Notes under the pieces: model-generated | Databases searched by the model: none | What the model saw: the letters and a program-made list of their open reading frames with translations, nothing else | Told to the model about the DNA's origin: nothing | Part shown: positions 25,000-37,870 of the stretch, one piece after another | Layout: each line of letters opens with the position of its first letter | Position numbering within the stretch: position 1 is the stretch's first letter | Translations under genes and position numbers: made by a program | Source of the DNA: Plectrocnemia conspersa | Taxonomy: Eukaryota; Arthropoda; Insecta; Trichoptera; Polycentropodidae | Assembly: GCA_009617715.1 (NCBI GenBank) | Contig: VTFK01000110.1 | Coordinates: 558,001 to 622,000 of the forward strand | Direction: 5' to 3' | Length of the DNA stretch: 64,000 nucleotides

Positions 25000-25270
25000 C
25001 AAAATATAAAAATTAAATGATTAAAAAATAATTAATGATTCGAGATTTTGTTAAAAAAAATCTTTTCGAATATCCTTATATATTATTCTAAATCGGTTTA
25101 TATAAATGTCACTAGAATCAATGCCGACAAATTCTAGGATAGTCACATATGTGGTGTTCGTATTCTGAAGTATCATTTTAAGCCTTATGGCATTTTGCAA
25201 AAGCCGACAAAGATTTTCCGTAAATTTAATATTTACGACCGAAAAGTTCTCAGTGATATTGTATTTGATG
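25000..25270. repeat. Copy A of a ~270-bp dispersed repeat (copy B at 45258-45547)
   Basis: Extended similarity to 45258-45547 in the same orientation, including CGACAAATTCTAGGATAGTC, TGTTCGTATTCT-AAGT, GCCTTATGGCATTTTGCAAA and TTTACGACCGAAAAGTT. Copy B lies inside a TTA-flanked PIF/Harbinger-like element, so copy A is probably a fragment of a related element; its right edge ends in GTGCCTGCAT, close to that element's terminal TGCCTGCACT. Confidence 0.75.
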
Positions 25271-25322
25271 TGTGCCTGCATCATTAGTGACTATAAAATA
25301 TCCAAATTAGATGTGAGAAATT

Positions 25323-25440
25323 ATCATATACAATACAATAATTCACATTAACACGCGACTGCATAAGGCTCGGACACACTGGCGCGATGCGCCTCGCGGC
25401 GTGCGTCGCGTCGGTGTACTCGCTGCTTTAAACGAACAAA
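25323..25440. repeat. Copy of the CTCGGACACACTGG repeat (second copy at 43437-43560)
   Basis: GCATAAGGCTCGGACACACT followed by GG-GCG-TG-GC is shared exactly or nearly with 43481-43512; TATACAATACAAT upstream is shared too. A third, shorter relative sits at 16203-16275. The GC-rich centre (GCGCCTCGCGGCGTGCGTCG) stands out from its surroundings. Confidence 0.6.
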
Positions 25441-27200
25441 CTGTAGATTACATATAGACATTTTATGTAAATCGATAGCAAAGCGAGCTGAAAATTACAG
25501 GAGACAGGTGTTAACGACAATAGCGCGATAGCGATCTAGACGAGGGGAGTCGCAAAAAAAAAAACGATCGAAACTCTAAATGTCGCCGTTATGGTTACAC
25601 TTAATGACGAAGGGGTAAACGGACGGCGTTAACGGTCAAATTTGCATGTGCACATTATTGTAGTTGTATCTACGGGATTAGTCATGAGCAAAAATGCAGA
25701 TGGAATGCAGAAATGCGGTGAAAAATGAACGCCGTCCCGAGATGACATTTTACATAATGTCGTTCGTGTGACGGCATTTAAAGGGCCGCTTTCAAAATTT
25801 CATACGTCGGGAGCACGTACTGGCAGTAAAAAAGTGCAGGTTTGCTCTGAGCTTTGATATAAGCGCGCTCCGACAGATTGTCAAGGCTGGTTTACACTGT
25901 ACGTGCGGATGAACGCATCGTGACAGCAGCATTTAGCACGCTTGACACTAGTGTATTTAAAAAATTAATGACGAATATGAATAAGGCGCGATACGACTAG
26001 ATGCGATGTTCCAAGCGACAAGTTTGCTGGTTCGAATGACGAATAACGCACCGGCAAGTTCTGACCATGCGTTGACTTTATAACGTCCGTTTCGTCGCTT
26101 CCATTGAAACGTTTTCGAGCGTGAACAGAAATACATGTCAGGGCGTCGACTGTGGTGGTCGCCGGTGCGTGATCGATTTCAAATTGACGTGTTTATCGGC
26201 CAAACGATGTGAATTATAATTTACACGCGCAAATTACGCGGTGACTAATCAAAACGACGGCGTGAGTCCGAGCGTTCAATAAACACACGATATGCGGCGC
26301 TTCCACAGCTTCTATGGACATATATGCTTATACGCCCAATTCATTATTAGGTCAAGTATTAACTGACGAGATCCATATACGCGTTTATAGGACCGCTCAA
26401 AAACACTCAAGCGGTTAATGTAAGCGCATAATATAGCGCACATAAAACGCCACGATTACATTATATTAGAATGATAAAGCATTTCCGGAGTGAATTGCTT
26501 GATGCGCGTGTGTGTGAGTGTTAGTTAAGCCAAACAAACGACACAAATAATAAATTAATTTGCGCGCATGCGTCACCCCACACAGCGCTGTACATAAAAT
26601 TATTATCAACTCCCGTTATCGTCCGTTTTCCTAATTAAAAATTATACACAACACAAAATTGTGAGCACACGATATCGGGCAATAAATTCCTGGCGCGGCC
26701 CTGGTATGGCTCGGGGGCGGACTAAGGGGTGGCCCATTGTCGCTAAACGCGTGCCAAGTCATCGTTATAATGAAAATTAATTTTTCTGTGACATTTACAA
26801 ACGGCCGCACAGTGCAACGTCAAAATACATACACACACATTTTTAAATCAGAGAGACAATACATACACGAAGGAAAAATATGCATCATATTTAATGGACG
26901 CCTGTTGTTTATGTAGCAAATTGGGGTTTTGTTGATTTACCATAATGATAAAATCACAGGCTGTGTATACCGTGACAGTTAAATTTATTTATCAAAACAA
27001 TATACAATGTGTTTTTGGGAAACGTTACAAACTTGGAATTATGTTAGATGAGTGATGGTATAATTCATGGTTGAGTATTATTACAATCTAATCCCGCTGC
27101 TAAATCTAATCATTTATTAGTAACAATGAGGTATTTTTTTAGTCGCGTCATTTTTCACATATTAATATTTGCTTATATATAAAATGTTGCTAAAATAAAT
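25441..27200. other. Mixed-composition noncoding stretch in brat upstream/intron DNA
   Basis: G+C is higher than in the flanks between about 25.5 and 26.8 kb, with many CG dinucleotides, but no ORF or family is recognised. It could hold regulatory DNA. No transposon ends were found. Confidence 0.35.
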
Positions 27201-27429
27201 TAAAAGAACTCCATGAATATGATACATATAAGTTTAGTCCAAGAACTGGAAGAAAACGAAAGACTATTAAGGAGGAATGCTGTATATATTTACTACCTAG
27301 CTGATGAAGAGTTAATGAAGATTCACTCAAAGGTTACAGTAGAAGAGTGTATTATCAAGAAGTGTGAAGAAATGCGTTTAGCACGCACGAAATGAACCAA
27401 TCGACACAAAATCTAAACGGTTTTGAATT

Positions 27430-27910
27430 GAGAAAGATTGATGCTCTCTGATGAGAGTAAAATAAATGTATACGGGTGATAGAGTGCATATGGCAAAAGA
27501 TACGGTGAAAATGTATCGGGCAACTGTGCGAAATCCAGGGAGCCAAATTATATGGGGGTGCTTCTTATATTCCGAAATGGAAGGTATCCACTTCATCGAC
27601 GGAACAGTAAAGACGGTGGATAAAGCTGTCCATGGAAAATCACATCGACTCAAATTTTAACTGCAACTCATGAATGTTTCAAATAAAGTTCTCTTTCCTT
27701 CAATTTTATAGAGAACAAAAAATAAATAAATATTTCAGAATATAAGAAAAAATGTGAAAAATAATCTTGGACTCCTGAAAAAGTTCTTAATTAAAAACCA
27801 ATAGAAAAAAAATCGATTGCACAACTCAAAGACCAAACAAACAATTATATTTGTGATCGAAGCTGTTTTCCACAACAAATTCGTTAAATCGTTTAATTCC
27901 ATACTTTTCT
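27430..27910 (+). pseudogene. Tc1-like transposase remnant 1
   Basis: The frame from about 27447 gives LMLSDESKINVYTGD, then RNPGSQIIWGCFLYSEMEG and IHFIDGTV. These correspond to the first catalytic Asp block (SDES) and the V-WGCF-G--HFIDG region of Tc1 transposases. A stop lies between the two blocks, and later motifs (around 27780-27900) are barely detectable. It is a dead fragment; no terminal inverted repeats were found. The short ORF at 27213-27395 just upstream shows no clear Tc1 similarity. Confidence 0.7.
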
Positions 27911-28174
27911 CTATTTTAGCAATATTGAAAGCAATAAAATAAAAATATTTAAACTATTTATTAGTGACACGATTTTAAATTTTTTTTAATCAGATGATGT
28001 TCAAGAATCAAATAATGAATTTCAAAGTTTTTAAAAATAACTGCTCAAATTTCATCATTAATTTATTATTTTATTAGAGATTTTTATTTTATTTTTAATA
28101 CGCAATAAACATACCAAGTGGTTAAAATTTAGTTGGGTTCGGTGATTATTACGCACAGCGAAATTCTGATCAAC

Positions 28175-28237
28175 GAGAGTGAATGCGAGATAAGGGCGTG
28201 CTGAATGCATGCTCTTATCTCTCACTCATTCTCGTCA
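28175..28237. repeat. Foldback repeat, ACGAGAGTGA-type arms
   Basis: ACGAGAGTGAATGCGAGATA on the left matches the complement of the right arm (TATCTCTCACTCATTCTCGT) over about 29 bp with a few mismatches, around a TGAATGCA loop. ACGAGAGTGAGAGAGATAA recurs at 44996, so the arm may belong to a dispersed family. Confidence 0.55.
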
Positions 28238-28317
28238 CTTAACATACGAGCGATCGAGAGGAAAAATATCTCACCACCCGCGCCTGATACATATGTATGT
28301 ATCTTTAAGAATACGTT

Positions 28318-28338
28318 AATATATATATATATATATAA
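28318..28338. repeat. AT dinucleotide microsatellite
   Basis: About ten consecutive AT/TA units. Confidence 0.8.
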
Positions 28339-28339
28339 A

Positions 28340-30300
28340 AAAATTGTATATAAAATAGATAATAAAATTACATAATTTTTTACTTAAAAATAGTGAAATA
28401 TAAAGCAGTTGGAATTAAAAGTAAAATATATTTGACATTTTCATATACATTTGCAATTTTCGTTTGCGCAATGATCGCAGTAACCTTTAGTTGTATACGA
28501 AATATTATGATTTTGAAAGTGAATCGTTGTTTTTCACGCTAATGTACATATTTAAAAAAATTGTATGTTATTTGTGCTTGTAAAGTTTGCATTGCAGAAG
28601 CAGGGGTAGGAATCGTGTTCATGTGAAAATACAGCTGTAAACTAAATGCTAAAATCTACCATTATAAATTTGTTTTAGAAAACGTTTTAAAATATTTTCT
28701 ATGCAATATATTTCTAGCAAGAGTTGATTAGTAAAAATAAGTATTATTGGTTTCTTTATATGAGCTTGTTTATCTTCCGATTACAAATTACGTTATACAG
28801 AACTTTTAATATCGAATAGTATTTAAAAATAAAGTGTTACATGGAAAAAAATAATTTATAAAATTATTAAAATAATTGATAGTATACATAAATTGATTCG
28901 AGTGAATTTGATTTATAAATGTGATATTAATTATAATTTACTGAATGATAAAATCTCGTTACGACCAAAAGGGTTAATATCGGTTTAATTAAGAAAAGTT
29001 GCGAGGGTGGAAGTCACGAATTTTTATCGCTAAGCTCTGAGATTAAAAATAAATGAAATAAAATTTACAGTTTGTATTATATAAAATACTAGCTTTATTA
29101 CTCTGCCATGCCCGAAATAGATTTAAACTTATTATTTATTCATCCTGTTATTAAAATTTTCACTGTACGTATTGCAGCAGCACGTGTTCGGTCGTCAGCA
29201 TATTGCTGTTCAGTTTCTTCAGCGGTTTCATGGCACGTTGACCTAGAAACGGCAACCAGAATAACATGTGCAAATGACACGTCGCTACTGTTTAGAAAGA
29301 GTTCTTGTGACACAAACAGACACATGTATTTTCTGTTTTATAGTATGGGTTAAAAATATATTAATAAATCGTTCAAGTTGACGTCTAGAGTACATCAACT
29401 TCGAGCGATCTCCTCCGTCAAATCCAAAAAGTAACTTTGCTAAAATAACAGCGCAAACTTTTAATTATCTGATAAGGCCAAAGTGGAAGCGCGAGGAAGG
29501 GAAAGAAGTGGGAACTTCAGGTATGCCGGCGGATGCTGCGTCTCATCCCCGCCGAAAAGGCAGGAGATTGTTCGGAAAGTTTCATGAATACAAATAGAGT
29601 CCGGAGGAGCGAAACATTATTAAAATTCGCATCGTCTACGCGCAGTTAAGCGAGATGTAAACAAACGACCAAATCAGTGGGTCAAATTGGGCATATTCAT
29701 CGAGCGAATTAAGCGCAATTAACCGGGCATTGTAAACAACCTGCTGAAAATTTCTTATTTACACAGCGGACGCGTTGCCGATCGATACGTTTGTACAATA
29801 TGCTACGATAACGGTGTACAATAACAGAATAATAGTGTATGTGTACATTAACAAATTGCAACCGCTAATAGGAGTAAACTATTGCCATTAATGTGTTAAT
29901 AATTTAAAATTAATTGTTATATAACAACACGTTTCCTGTGTGTATAAATGTTGGTTAAAAATATTTTATGTATTTATTCAAATAAACGCTTATAAAAATA
30001 ATATATGCCCAATGTTTTGCAAAATTAAAAAACATAAAATATATATTATGTATGTATGTATAACATGAAGGAGAAACTGTATGAACTATCATATATTTTT
30101 TATCTAAATCAGCTGTTATGTATAATATATAATATTAATTTAACATATATTGGCGATTAACACTTTCAGTTGATCAACAGTTGATATAGATGTTATGAAA
30201 AGTCTTTTAGTCCGATAAATCCGGCTTTAAACTAAAATTGACTAATATAAAAAAAAAATATTCAAAACTTAATTCATTCAAAAAATTTTAAAGCAATAAT
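28340..30300. other. Noncoding DNA, nothing recognised
   Basis: AT-rich overall with a more balanced block at about 29370-29800. No ORF, RNA gene or transposon end was recognised. Confidence 0.4.
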
Positions 30301-30306
30301 ACTTTT

Positions 30307-30830
30307 TTTTTGGGACACGTGCGTCGAAGGGCCGGAGAAGAATATCCAATTGATTGCGTAGTACCCAAAGTCAAATATTGTGGCGGAAGCGTTATGGTCT
30401 GGGGTTGCATGGCAGCAGCAGGGATAAGATATCTGTACATTTGCGAGGGTAATATGAATAGAAACATTTATATTTAAATGTTGGAATCCTTTTTAATGGA
30501 TTACTACAGGAAAATATGTCCAAGCATAGACCACGCTACTCCAATTCCAGCAAGAAAACGCTCCATTAGTTAGTTTGCGTCAAAGGGTTTGACGCTTTTA
30601 AGATGGCCTACTCAGTTATGGGCAAAAGTTGCCCAATACAATTGCAAACCAAAAATTAAGCTGCGAGAAAAATTGTCTCCGTCCACCCGTAAATCATTAG
30701 TTGACAGTATGCCAAAAAGGATAGCTAAGGGTGTGCTTACTAAATATTAAAAATAAGCTAAAAGTAAATACAACCAAGCTAAAGATATAGCACATTTATT
30801 GAAGTCCTCCATTATTATGGCCAAGCCTGT
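30307..30830 (+). pseudogene. Tc1-like transposase remnant 2
   Basis: Shifting plus-strand frames give VPKVKYCGGSVMVWGCMAAA, a QQENAP block (the usual QQDNAP with the second catalytic Asp changed to Glu), and LREKLSPSTRKSLVDSMPKR followed by IAKGVLTKY, the Tc1 C-terminal LV-SM--R motif. Stops and frameshifts break it. It is independent of remnant 1: the orientation is the same but the conserved parts differ, and its catalytic core is better kept. Confidence 0.8.
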
Positions 30831-31446
30831 ATCATATTATATTTGAGCTGAAGTAGCTTATTATAGATTTTTTAATACTGTACATAAACGACTTAACTTT
30901 GAATTAATCATTACGATATTCGTCAGTGAAATTAGGAAAATCTAAGAAAGCCTATCAAACTGAATTATAATTATATAATAATTATTACTAATTTCTATCC
31001 AAACCAGATACGATAGAAATTAAAAAATATAAAGGTTATTATGAGATTTGAAAAAGTCTTTCGGGTTTTAGTCATTGATTGTATAAATTGCAGATCACAT
31101 TAATATCAGCAGTATCATGAATTTTTATGTAAGATCTTGTTGATTATAATTTTGAGAATTTTCTGGGAGTTCTTTACCAAAAAAGATTTGACAAATAATA
31201 TTTTTTTAATAATATATTAAAATGCGTATTATATTTTTAATTTATTTTAAGCCAAGTATTGAGTTCTACGTTATAACTATAATTTTTTAAAGTAGAAAAA
31301 GTGCAATTTTTAATTAAAATTGATACAATAATTTTTTTTTATAAGTATTTTAAATTTAATTAATAAACTTATTTTTAAATGAATTCAAAATGCATAAGAG
31401 TTATAATGAAAATTAAAATAACCGTCATGATACTTTAGTAATTTAA

Positions 31447-31540
31447 CTTACCGACAGTTTTATCGCGCTTATAGAAACAAATATTGTCGAATAGAAAGCG
31501 CGAGATTGTGAGCACTAAGCGCGATAAATCCGTCGGCAAG
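31447..31540. repeat. Small inverted-repeat element, 25-bp arms
   Basis: CTTACCGACAGTTTTATCGC followed by GCTTA is mirrored at 31516-31540 (complement CTTGCCGACGGATTTATCGC then GCTTA) with about four mismatches. Total length is 94 bp, typical of a minimal MITE. Flanking TTTAA-like sequence on both sides is suggestive but not an exact duplication. Confidence 0.65.
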
Positions 31541-32404
31541 TCGGATTAAATATTAAATGTATTTTTTAGGATTTTTTCAAAGCTTTGTTTGTAATTGTTA
31601 AAAAAATATGAATTGTGCCTAAACTATTTTTTTCTGCTTTATTTAGAGCGCCAAAAATAAATCAAATGTTTTTAATTAATTTGTGGCAAAATTTTAGTGC
31701 AGTTAACAACTAGGTTATGGATCTCTTAAAAAGAGCGAATATTACGAATCAGGTAAGCGGATAAAATTGTCAAATTATCTATTTTAAAATGTGTTAATCT
31801 GATTTGCCTTTTAAAGTTTATTTGCAATAATTGGAATCAATTTGGGATAAAACAAATATCCCGAACGGCTGCCATATTCAAAAGCGGCAGCAAACATTCA
31901 CTGTATTATAATGTCGTGAAGAGCGTTATTGTCGTTAAATATTAAAAGCTCAACACAACAACAGAAGTCTCGAGCCTTTTCACAGGTGGACGAAAGCTGA
32001 GAGGCGCTTCATAAATACTCAAAGTCTGGGTACTTCCCCGGAGTTTTCGCACCGGATGCGTCAGAGTACACTCCATGCCGAGAGATCGTCGATAAAACAC
32101 AAAACTTTTAACAACAAACACAGCAGTAAGTAGGCAGAGATACTTTTCAACCCAGGATGAGAGTTGGAGAAGACGAAAAGGGTTCGATTAAGGATCTGTG
32201 TTGTTCAAATCTACTCACACGTCAAAGCAAACACAAAGCGTCAGTATCCAGTCAAAGGCGGAAAAGTCAATACTAGTTTTCAAAACGCTACGACTTCCGC
32301 CTTTCACGGGTGACGCTCCTACAGTTTAAATCCAATTCAAATCAAAGTGACTCACTAATAACGTAAAAATGATCATAGTGCGGCCTGCATGACGCTCCGT
32401 AGCA

Positions 32405-32445
32405 TGTGAGCGGCGCGCTTACCTATAAAAATAAAAAAATCTCAT
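32405..32445 (-). promoter_or_regulatory. Candidate recursive (ratchet) splice site
   Basis: On the brat strand a pyrimidine tract TTTTTTTATTTTTATAG is joined directly to GTAAGCG, putting a 3' splice site and a 5' splice site back to back (junction between 32423 and 32422). This is the zero-exon arrangement known from long Drosophila introns. It lies 8.9 kb upstream of the brat acceptor. The match is good but not perfect (TAG rather than CAG; tract interrupted by A). Confidence 0.3.
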
Positions 32446-33107
32446 TTGAGTAACATCGACTTTTGCGGTATTACAAGATCAAAGTATGTGGGATTTTTAA
32501 GACTGGAGTAGGAAATACGCTGGGATAGACAGGACGTCGTGCTCGATACATTATACATACACGTATCGATTTCGGTCATTCTCAAGAGTTGATACATATA
32601 AACAACATTTGTCGCTCGGTCACGACTGCTCGGCTTCTTCGCGATTAGCATAACTTGGCACGCATTGCGTTCTTTGATAATGCGGTGGAAATGCGGCAAA
32701 ACGAACCCGATTTTTCAAACCACAATCGGACTGTGGCGATAAACTGGCGATGGCGAGAAATAAAACAAAATTATGATAATCTAACCACGGTAATGTGGCG
32801 CGTTGCTAGGGAAATAATTGTTTGACATGTTAACAGAAAATACAGGCGAACGATAAGGTTCGAAACGTAACATATGGTCCGACAGTGTTTAAGATTAATG
32901 GCAAACTAAACGCATGCGTCTAGTCACCGTCACGGTCAAGGTCGCGAAATTCGGTGGTGAGACATCACGCGTTGCGTGTTAAATTTTCCTTTAATATTCG
33001 TACAATTTTAGCCAATTTTGTATGTAATATGTATTGGGTGTATTCTGATATCAATTATTTATATTCTACTATTTCACATTAGTGATACAATAAAAGCATT
33101 AATAATA

Positions 33108-34860
33108 CACCCATACCTCGCTATACGGCCGCTCTTTATACGGCCTTTCGCTATAACGGCCCTCTTCAATTAAGGCACGTTTTCGATTTACGGCCTAAAA
33201 TGTTTCGCTGTAACGGCAAAAAAACTTTTTTTCGATGTCGATTTTTTAAAAAATTTAAAAATAGATTTAATTTGCATACTTTTAAAATGAAAGGTGAAGC
33301 AGCTAGCGCCGATGAGGCCGCATCTAAGGAATATTCCAACATTTTAAAGGGAATTATTGAAAGAGGTGGTCATAAACCCGAACAAGTGTTTAACTTAGAC
33401 GAAACAGGGCTTTATTGGAAGCGAATGTCTGATTGTACGTACATTTCAAAAACCGAAAAATCTGCGCCTGGTTATAAGGTCTCTAAAGAACGATTAACTT
33501 TGCTACTTGGTGCAAATGCCGCGGGTGATTTTAAGCTAAAACCACTTTTAATATATTTGTCCGAAAATCCAAGGCCTCTTAAAGGACTAAATAAAAATCA
33601 ATTACCCGTCATATGGAGATCAAACAAGAAAGCTTTGGATGACTAAAGCTACTTTTAGAGGATTGGTTCAAAAATCACTTTTGCACAGAAGTGAAAAAAA
33701 ATATTTGTGAGACAATAACTTAAGCAACAAGGCTTTGCTAATTTTGGATAATGCACCAGGGCATCCTACTAATTTATCGAACTATCTGAAGATGTCATGA
33801 TTGAGTACCTTCCGAAAAAACACAACAGCTCTGATCCAACCAATGGATCGGGGTGCAATAGCCACTTTTAAGGCATATTACCTACGCCGAACTTTCCGAC
33901 AACTTATAAGGGGAAACCGATGGTAAAATCTTCAATTAAAACATTTTGGAAAAACTATAACATCAAGGATGCTGTTGACAGCATCAGTGAATCATGGAAG
34001 GAATTAAAATTAACAACAATGAACCATGTTTGGAAAAAAATATGGCCAGAATGTGTAAAAGTACTGATGCAGAAGTTAATTGCCTTCCTGAAATTAGGCA
34101 AAACATTTTGGATCTAGCACATGATCTCGGCTTTGAAGGTTTGAACGAACGTGATGTGCTTGATCTACTTGAAGCTGATAGGGAACCCCTTTCATATAAG
34201 GAACTCATTCAGTTGCAAGCAGAACCGGCATTTGATGAAGAGACAGAACAGCTAACATCAAAAAAATTGTCAAAAGCTTTTTCCTATTTCGAACAAGGAA
34301 TAAACATCTTCCTTGAAAACGATCCTGACGTCGAACGTAGCGCTAAAGTTTCTCGAGGAATTAATTAAGCCATTAGCTGTTATTAATCACTAAAGAACGA
34401 AAGAGACGAAAAGGCAAGACAAACAACGTTGGACAATTTTTTTAAGCCAGGCCCATCCTTACCAGCGAAAAATGAGAACGACAGTGATCTGCAGGTTACC
34501 ATTTCTTCATCGTCTTCAGATTAAAGCCATTTTAAAAAAATTATGTTTGTATTCATACACATATTTTATGTAACATCTAGTTGTTTCATTTTTGTTTATG
34601 GATTATTGTTGGTTTTTGGAGTCTGTTAATATTTTATGTACAAATGTATGTACTTGTTATGTATGTATTTTAGATTTAAATGAAATAAAAAGATAAAATG
34701 CATTTTAAATTAAAAACCATGTTACATATTTAACAAATTTGGAACCGATCCCATTGAATTTGTATGAATTTGTATTAGAATAATTGATTCGTTATACGGC
34801 TTTTCGCTTTGCGGCCAAGTTTCGTGGAACGTATCTAGGCCGTAAAGCGAGGTATGGGTG
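33108..34860 (+). mobile_element. Tigger/pogo-type DNA transposon, non-functional, with intact ends
   Basis: Terminal inverted repeats CACCCATACCTCGCT-TACGGCC (23 bp, one mismatch) lie at both ends, flanked by TA duplications at 33106-33107 and 34861-34862. The 1753-bp length is short of a full element. The interior encodes a TIGD-like transposase on the plus strand but lacks the N-terminal CENP-B helix-turn-helix region, so it has an internal deletion near its left end. The near-perfect ends suggest relatively recent insertion compared with other remnants here. Confidence 0.9.
33250..34524 (+). pseudogene. Tigger-like DDE transposase, N-terminally deleted and frameshifted
   Basis: Conserved blocks appear in order: GEAASADEAA, QVFNLDETGLYWKRM (first Asp, near 33385), KSAPGYKVSKERLTLLLGAN, VIWRSNKKA, LLILDNAPGHPTNLS (second Asp, near 33750), QPMDRGAIATFKAYYLRRTF (third Asp, near 33845), then a C-terminal helical part and RQTTLDNFFKPGPS (34417-34458). 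Frame changes occur after 33646, around 33780-33830, around 33910-33995 and after the stop at 34366. The final QTTLDNFF fits a PCNA-interacting (PIP) box, Q-x-x-L-x-x-F-F. The DNA-binding domain is missing, so it cannot act alone. Confidence 0.88.
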
Positions 34861-34862
34861 TA

Positions 34863-37850
34863 TTTATAATATAACTACCATGAATATATAGAGCAGTAAA
34901 AATTGATATTCTAATACTGGTTTTATTAATTATATATTATTTAATTTCCAATACTTCCAAGACAATCGAGCCAATCAAGATTACATGTCTGTAGAAATGC
35001 TGGATCCGAAACATAGTCAAAATCTTGTATATAAATCATTATGACTATACCTATGGCCTAACAATATTCAAACATATTTGACTTGAGGTGTATGTATAAT
35101 ACCTATTATTATAAAAAGCCAGACAGCTTGGGCGTGACGTCATAAGAGAGAGGTATGAACTAATTTTTAGTACCGTTATTTTTTTGATTAATGCTTAATA
35201 TAAAATCAATTATAGGATGTTTAATACAAGATACGTATAATTACTGTAATACAATTAATGTTTATTCATATACTTGTATGAATTGATTTTAGTGTAACTA
35301 TGGTTGATTGATATTTCCAAAAGCTAGTTTTTTCATTGTTATATGCATCTCTCGTTATCGTTTATTATAGCAAACGTTGCACGTTTGTCTATGAATATAG
35401 TTTTACTTCTACAGAAGTAAGATTGAATTCACAGACATTTGAAATGAATTATAAATGGAGCCAAGAAAATGTAATCAGAGAGATATGACAGATCGCAACG
35501 TGTACTAGGAATTGTTAAGTTTTTGGACAACTCATTGACGAAATTGAGATTGCTCACCGATTCTGATTCATCGGGATATCTGGTTAGTCTGCGCTAGCGT
35601 GACTCACTCGGGGAAGACCCTGTATCGATTTTGAGACCGTTTACAAGACCCGCATCGAACGCGAACTGGTAATTATTTCGGTCCGATTGAAAACGCATTC
35701 AATTGTGCCTCCTCAATCCGCTCCAAGAGGATGCTGCAATTTTTCTTTAATTCAAAAATTGTCCGCATAATTGAGACAGCAGACAGTACGAAATTCTCCC
35801 TTTTAGCTCTCCCCACTTGGAGCGTGACTCTTCATACAAATTGGTTCGGATCTTGACCCTTGTCGATCGAAAATAAAACAAAAAAATGTAACCCTTTTGT
35901 AAACACAGTTGCATGCACGCATGCGCGGCAGATGCGTTGTCCATTATTATTTAGTAGGTCGGCCCCCTGCACTCAATGTGCATATCATTTCATGGCAACA
36001 GCTGCTCGATTTCTGGGCGAAAAAACTGAATTTCGCCACAGTCGGATGCACATTTCATTGCACACCTGTTCTGGTTCATATGTTCGATAGGGGAGAGCGT
36101 GCTCATTGGGACGGTATAATTTTCATTCATAAATAAATATAATAAGGCACTGTGTTTATATTATTATATTATTCAATGTAACTCATCAGATTCTGGAAAA
36201 TAATACATTTGTAGTGGACTTGCCTCACCTTAATGTTTTATTGCTTATTAGCTGTATTGAGTATGTGAGAGTTGAGTTCTCATCAAATTCTGTAGAAATA
36301 TCGATTTCAAAATAAGTTTGGTAGGAAAATATCCCAGATTCAAGCCCTTTATAGAATGATACAATGTTTTATCGAAGCCCATCTTCATTACAAATCAAAA
36401 CAGTGTTGTTTAGATGCGACTTGAGTACGCTAGTCGCTGCTCTCTTAATCGAGCCATTCAGCTCCCCGACAAATATGTCTTCGGCGATAAGTACGATGAG
36501 CTGGTTCGATTCGTTTGAGATTTTTGATCTAATTGAGCTGAGAAGTATATCGAATGAATAGCATATGTGCGTATGTGATAAACGTCACTATACACAGTAA
36601 ACATTATAAATCATAAATACTGGCACTGTCCTAAAATACAACACTATCCTCTACATATTTTGAACAGACCGATCATTGTTTCGCGGCGCATGGCACGCCA
36701 CTTTTTATCACGGAGTGATGTCATGACTGCGTTTTATCTCCGACCACATCCTCCCGCTGACCCTAAAACTCGACCAGAAAGAACGAGAAAGATCCTTTTT
36801 GGTCTTTTTACTCGAGAGGCGGCTGGCCTTGGTCTCGGACGCTGGGGTTGCTCCTTTTCTCGGGACAGGTTCTAGAGGGCAAGGTACCAATGCTCAAAGG
36901 GCGACACCCGCCTGCACAACGACCTCGGTCTGTGGGCGCATTGCGGAAAGTGCATTTATCACGCTTTAGCATGCCATCGACGCGGTTACGTGCCCTGCCA
37001 TAAATCCGATCCCAGTCGGCCCGGCGACATCGCTGCTGACGGGGAATTCGGCGCAAATTGCCCGCACGGCGTGCGGTTATTGCCTTTCGGCTATATGTCA
37101 TTGTTGAGGCACTTTTAACGAGAGCATTAGGTACAAACATGCTTTAAAATTGAACGCCGAACGTAATGCGTCGGTATGGAAATGACACTTAGTAAATACG
37201 CCGCTGTGTGGTTAGTTGCGTTCGTGATGTCACATTGAAAAAATGTCAACAAGCATTACCATTTATTAACGATAACGTAAGATCTGTGAGAAGTCGTTTT
37301 CTTATTTTATGGATAATGGAAAACAAAAATATAAACTTTCCCTTTACGATGCAAAAAATCCGGTGATGTACAGTCAGTGTACACATAGCAATCAATTTCG
37401 ATTTAATAAATAATAATATTAATACAAAACAATCATTATAGTATTATTATTTTAATATAAATGTGAAAATTAAAACATAGCGTTTATTCTATATGCATAC
37501 GTCTTAAACGAGCGTTTTCAAGCAACTGACCTTGATTTTCTTGGCGCTCATCGCCAATGTCATGAAAATAAGCCATAGACCATTTTAAATACTCAAATAT
37601 ATTTATTTTTAAATAAGAGATTATACGATTTTTTATATCCTATCTAGTTCGAAATGAATTACGAAGAAATTGCTAAGACCTTTTTATAGATATTCACATA
37701 AAAATATGCTACAAAAATCTCACATCATCAAAAAACGGCAATTCATTTTGGCAACTTCATTTTTAGTCACTGAAAAATGTTTAAAAATAATTTCACTATT
37801 TTGTTTGCTTTGATTAAACAGGTAATTATTTAAAGATATATGTGCATTTC
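34863..37850. other. Noncoding stretch with scattered GC-richer patches
   Basis: No gene recognised. TGACGTCA (35135-35142) is a palindromic CREB/ATF-type site. Balanced-composition patches lie at about 35520-36110 and 36660-37140; the short ORFs through them show no family signature on either strand. Confidence 0.35.
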
Positions 37851-37870
37851 AAATGAACAAAACATTTTTT

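Noticed and set aside
26020..26045. tRNA gene suggested by GCTGGTTCGAATGAC
   Set aside because: No cloverleaf; the B-box-like match is isolated.
36498..36515. tRNA gene suggested by GGTTCGATTCG
   Set aside because: No matching stems upstream or downstream.
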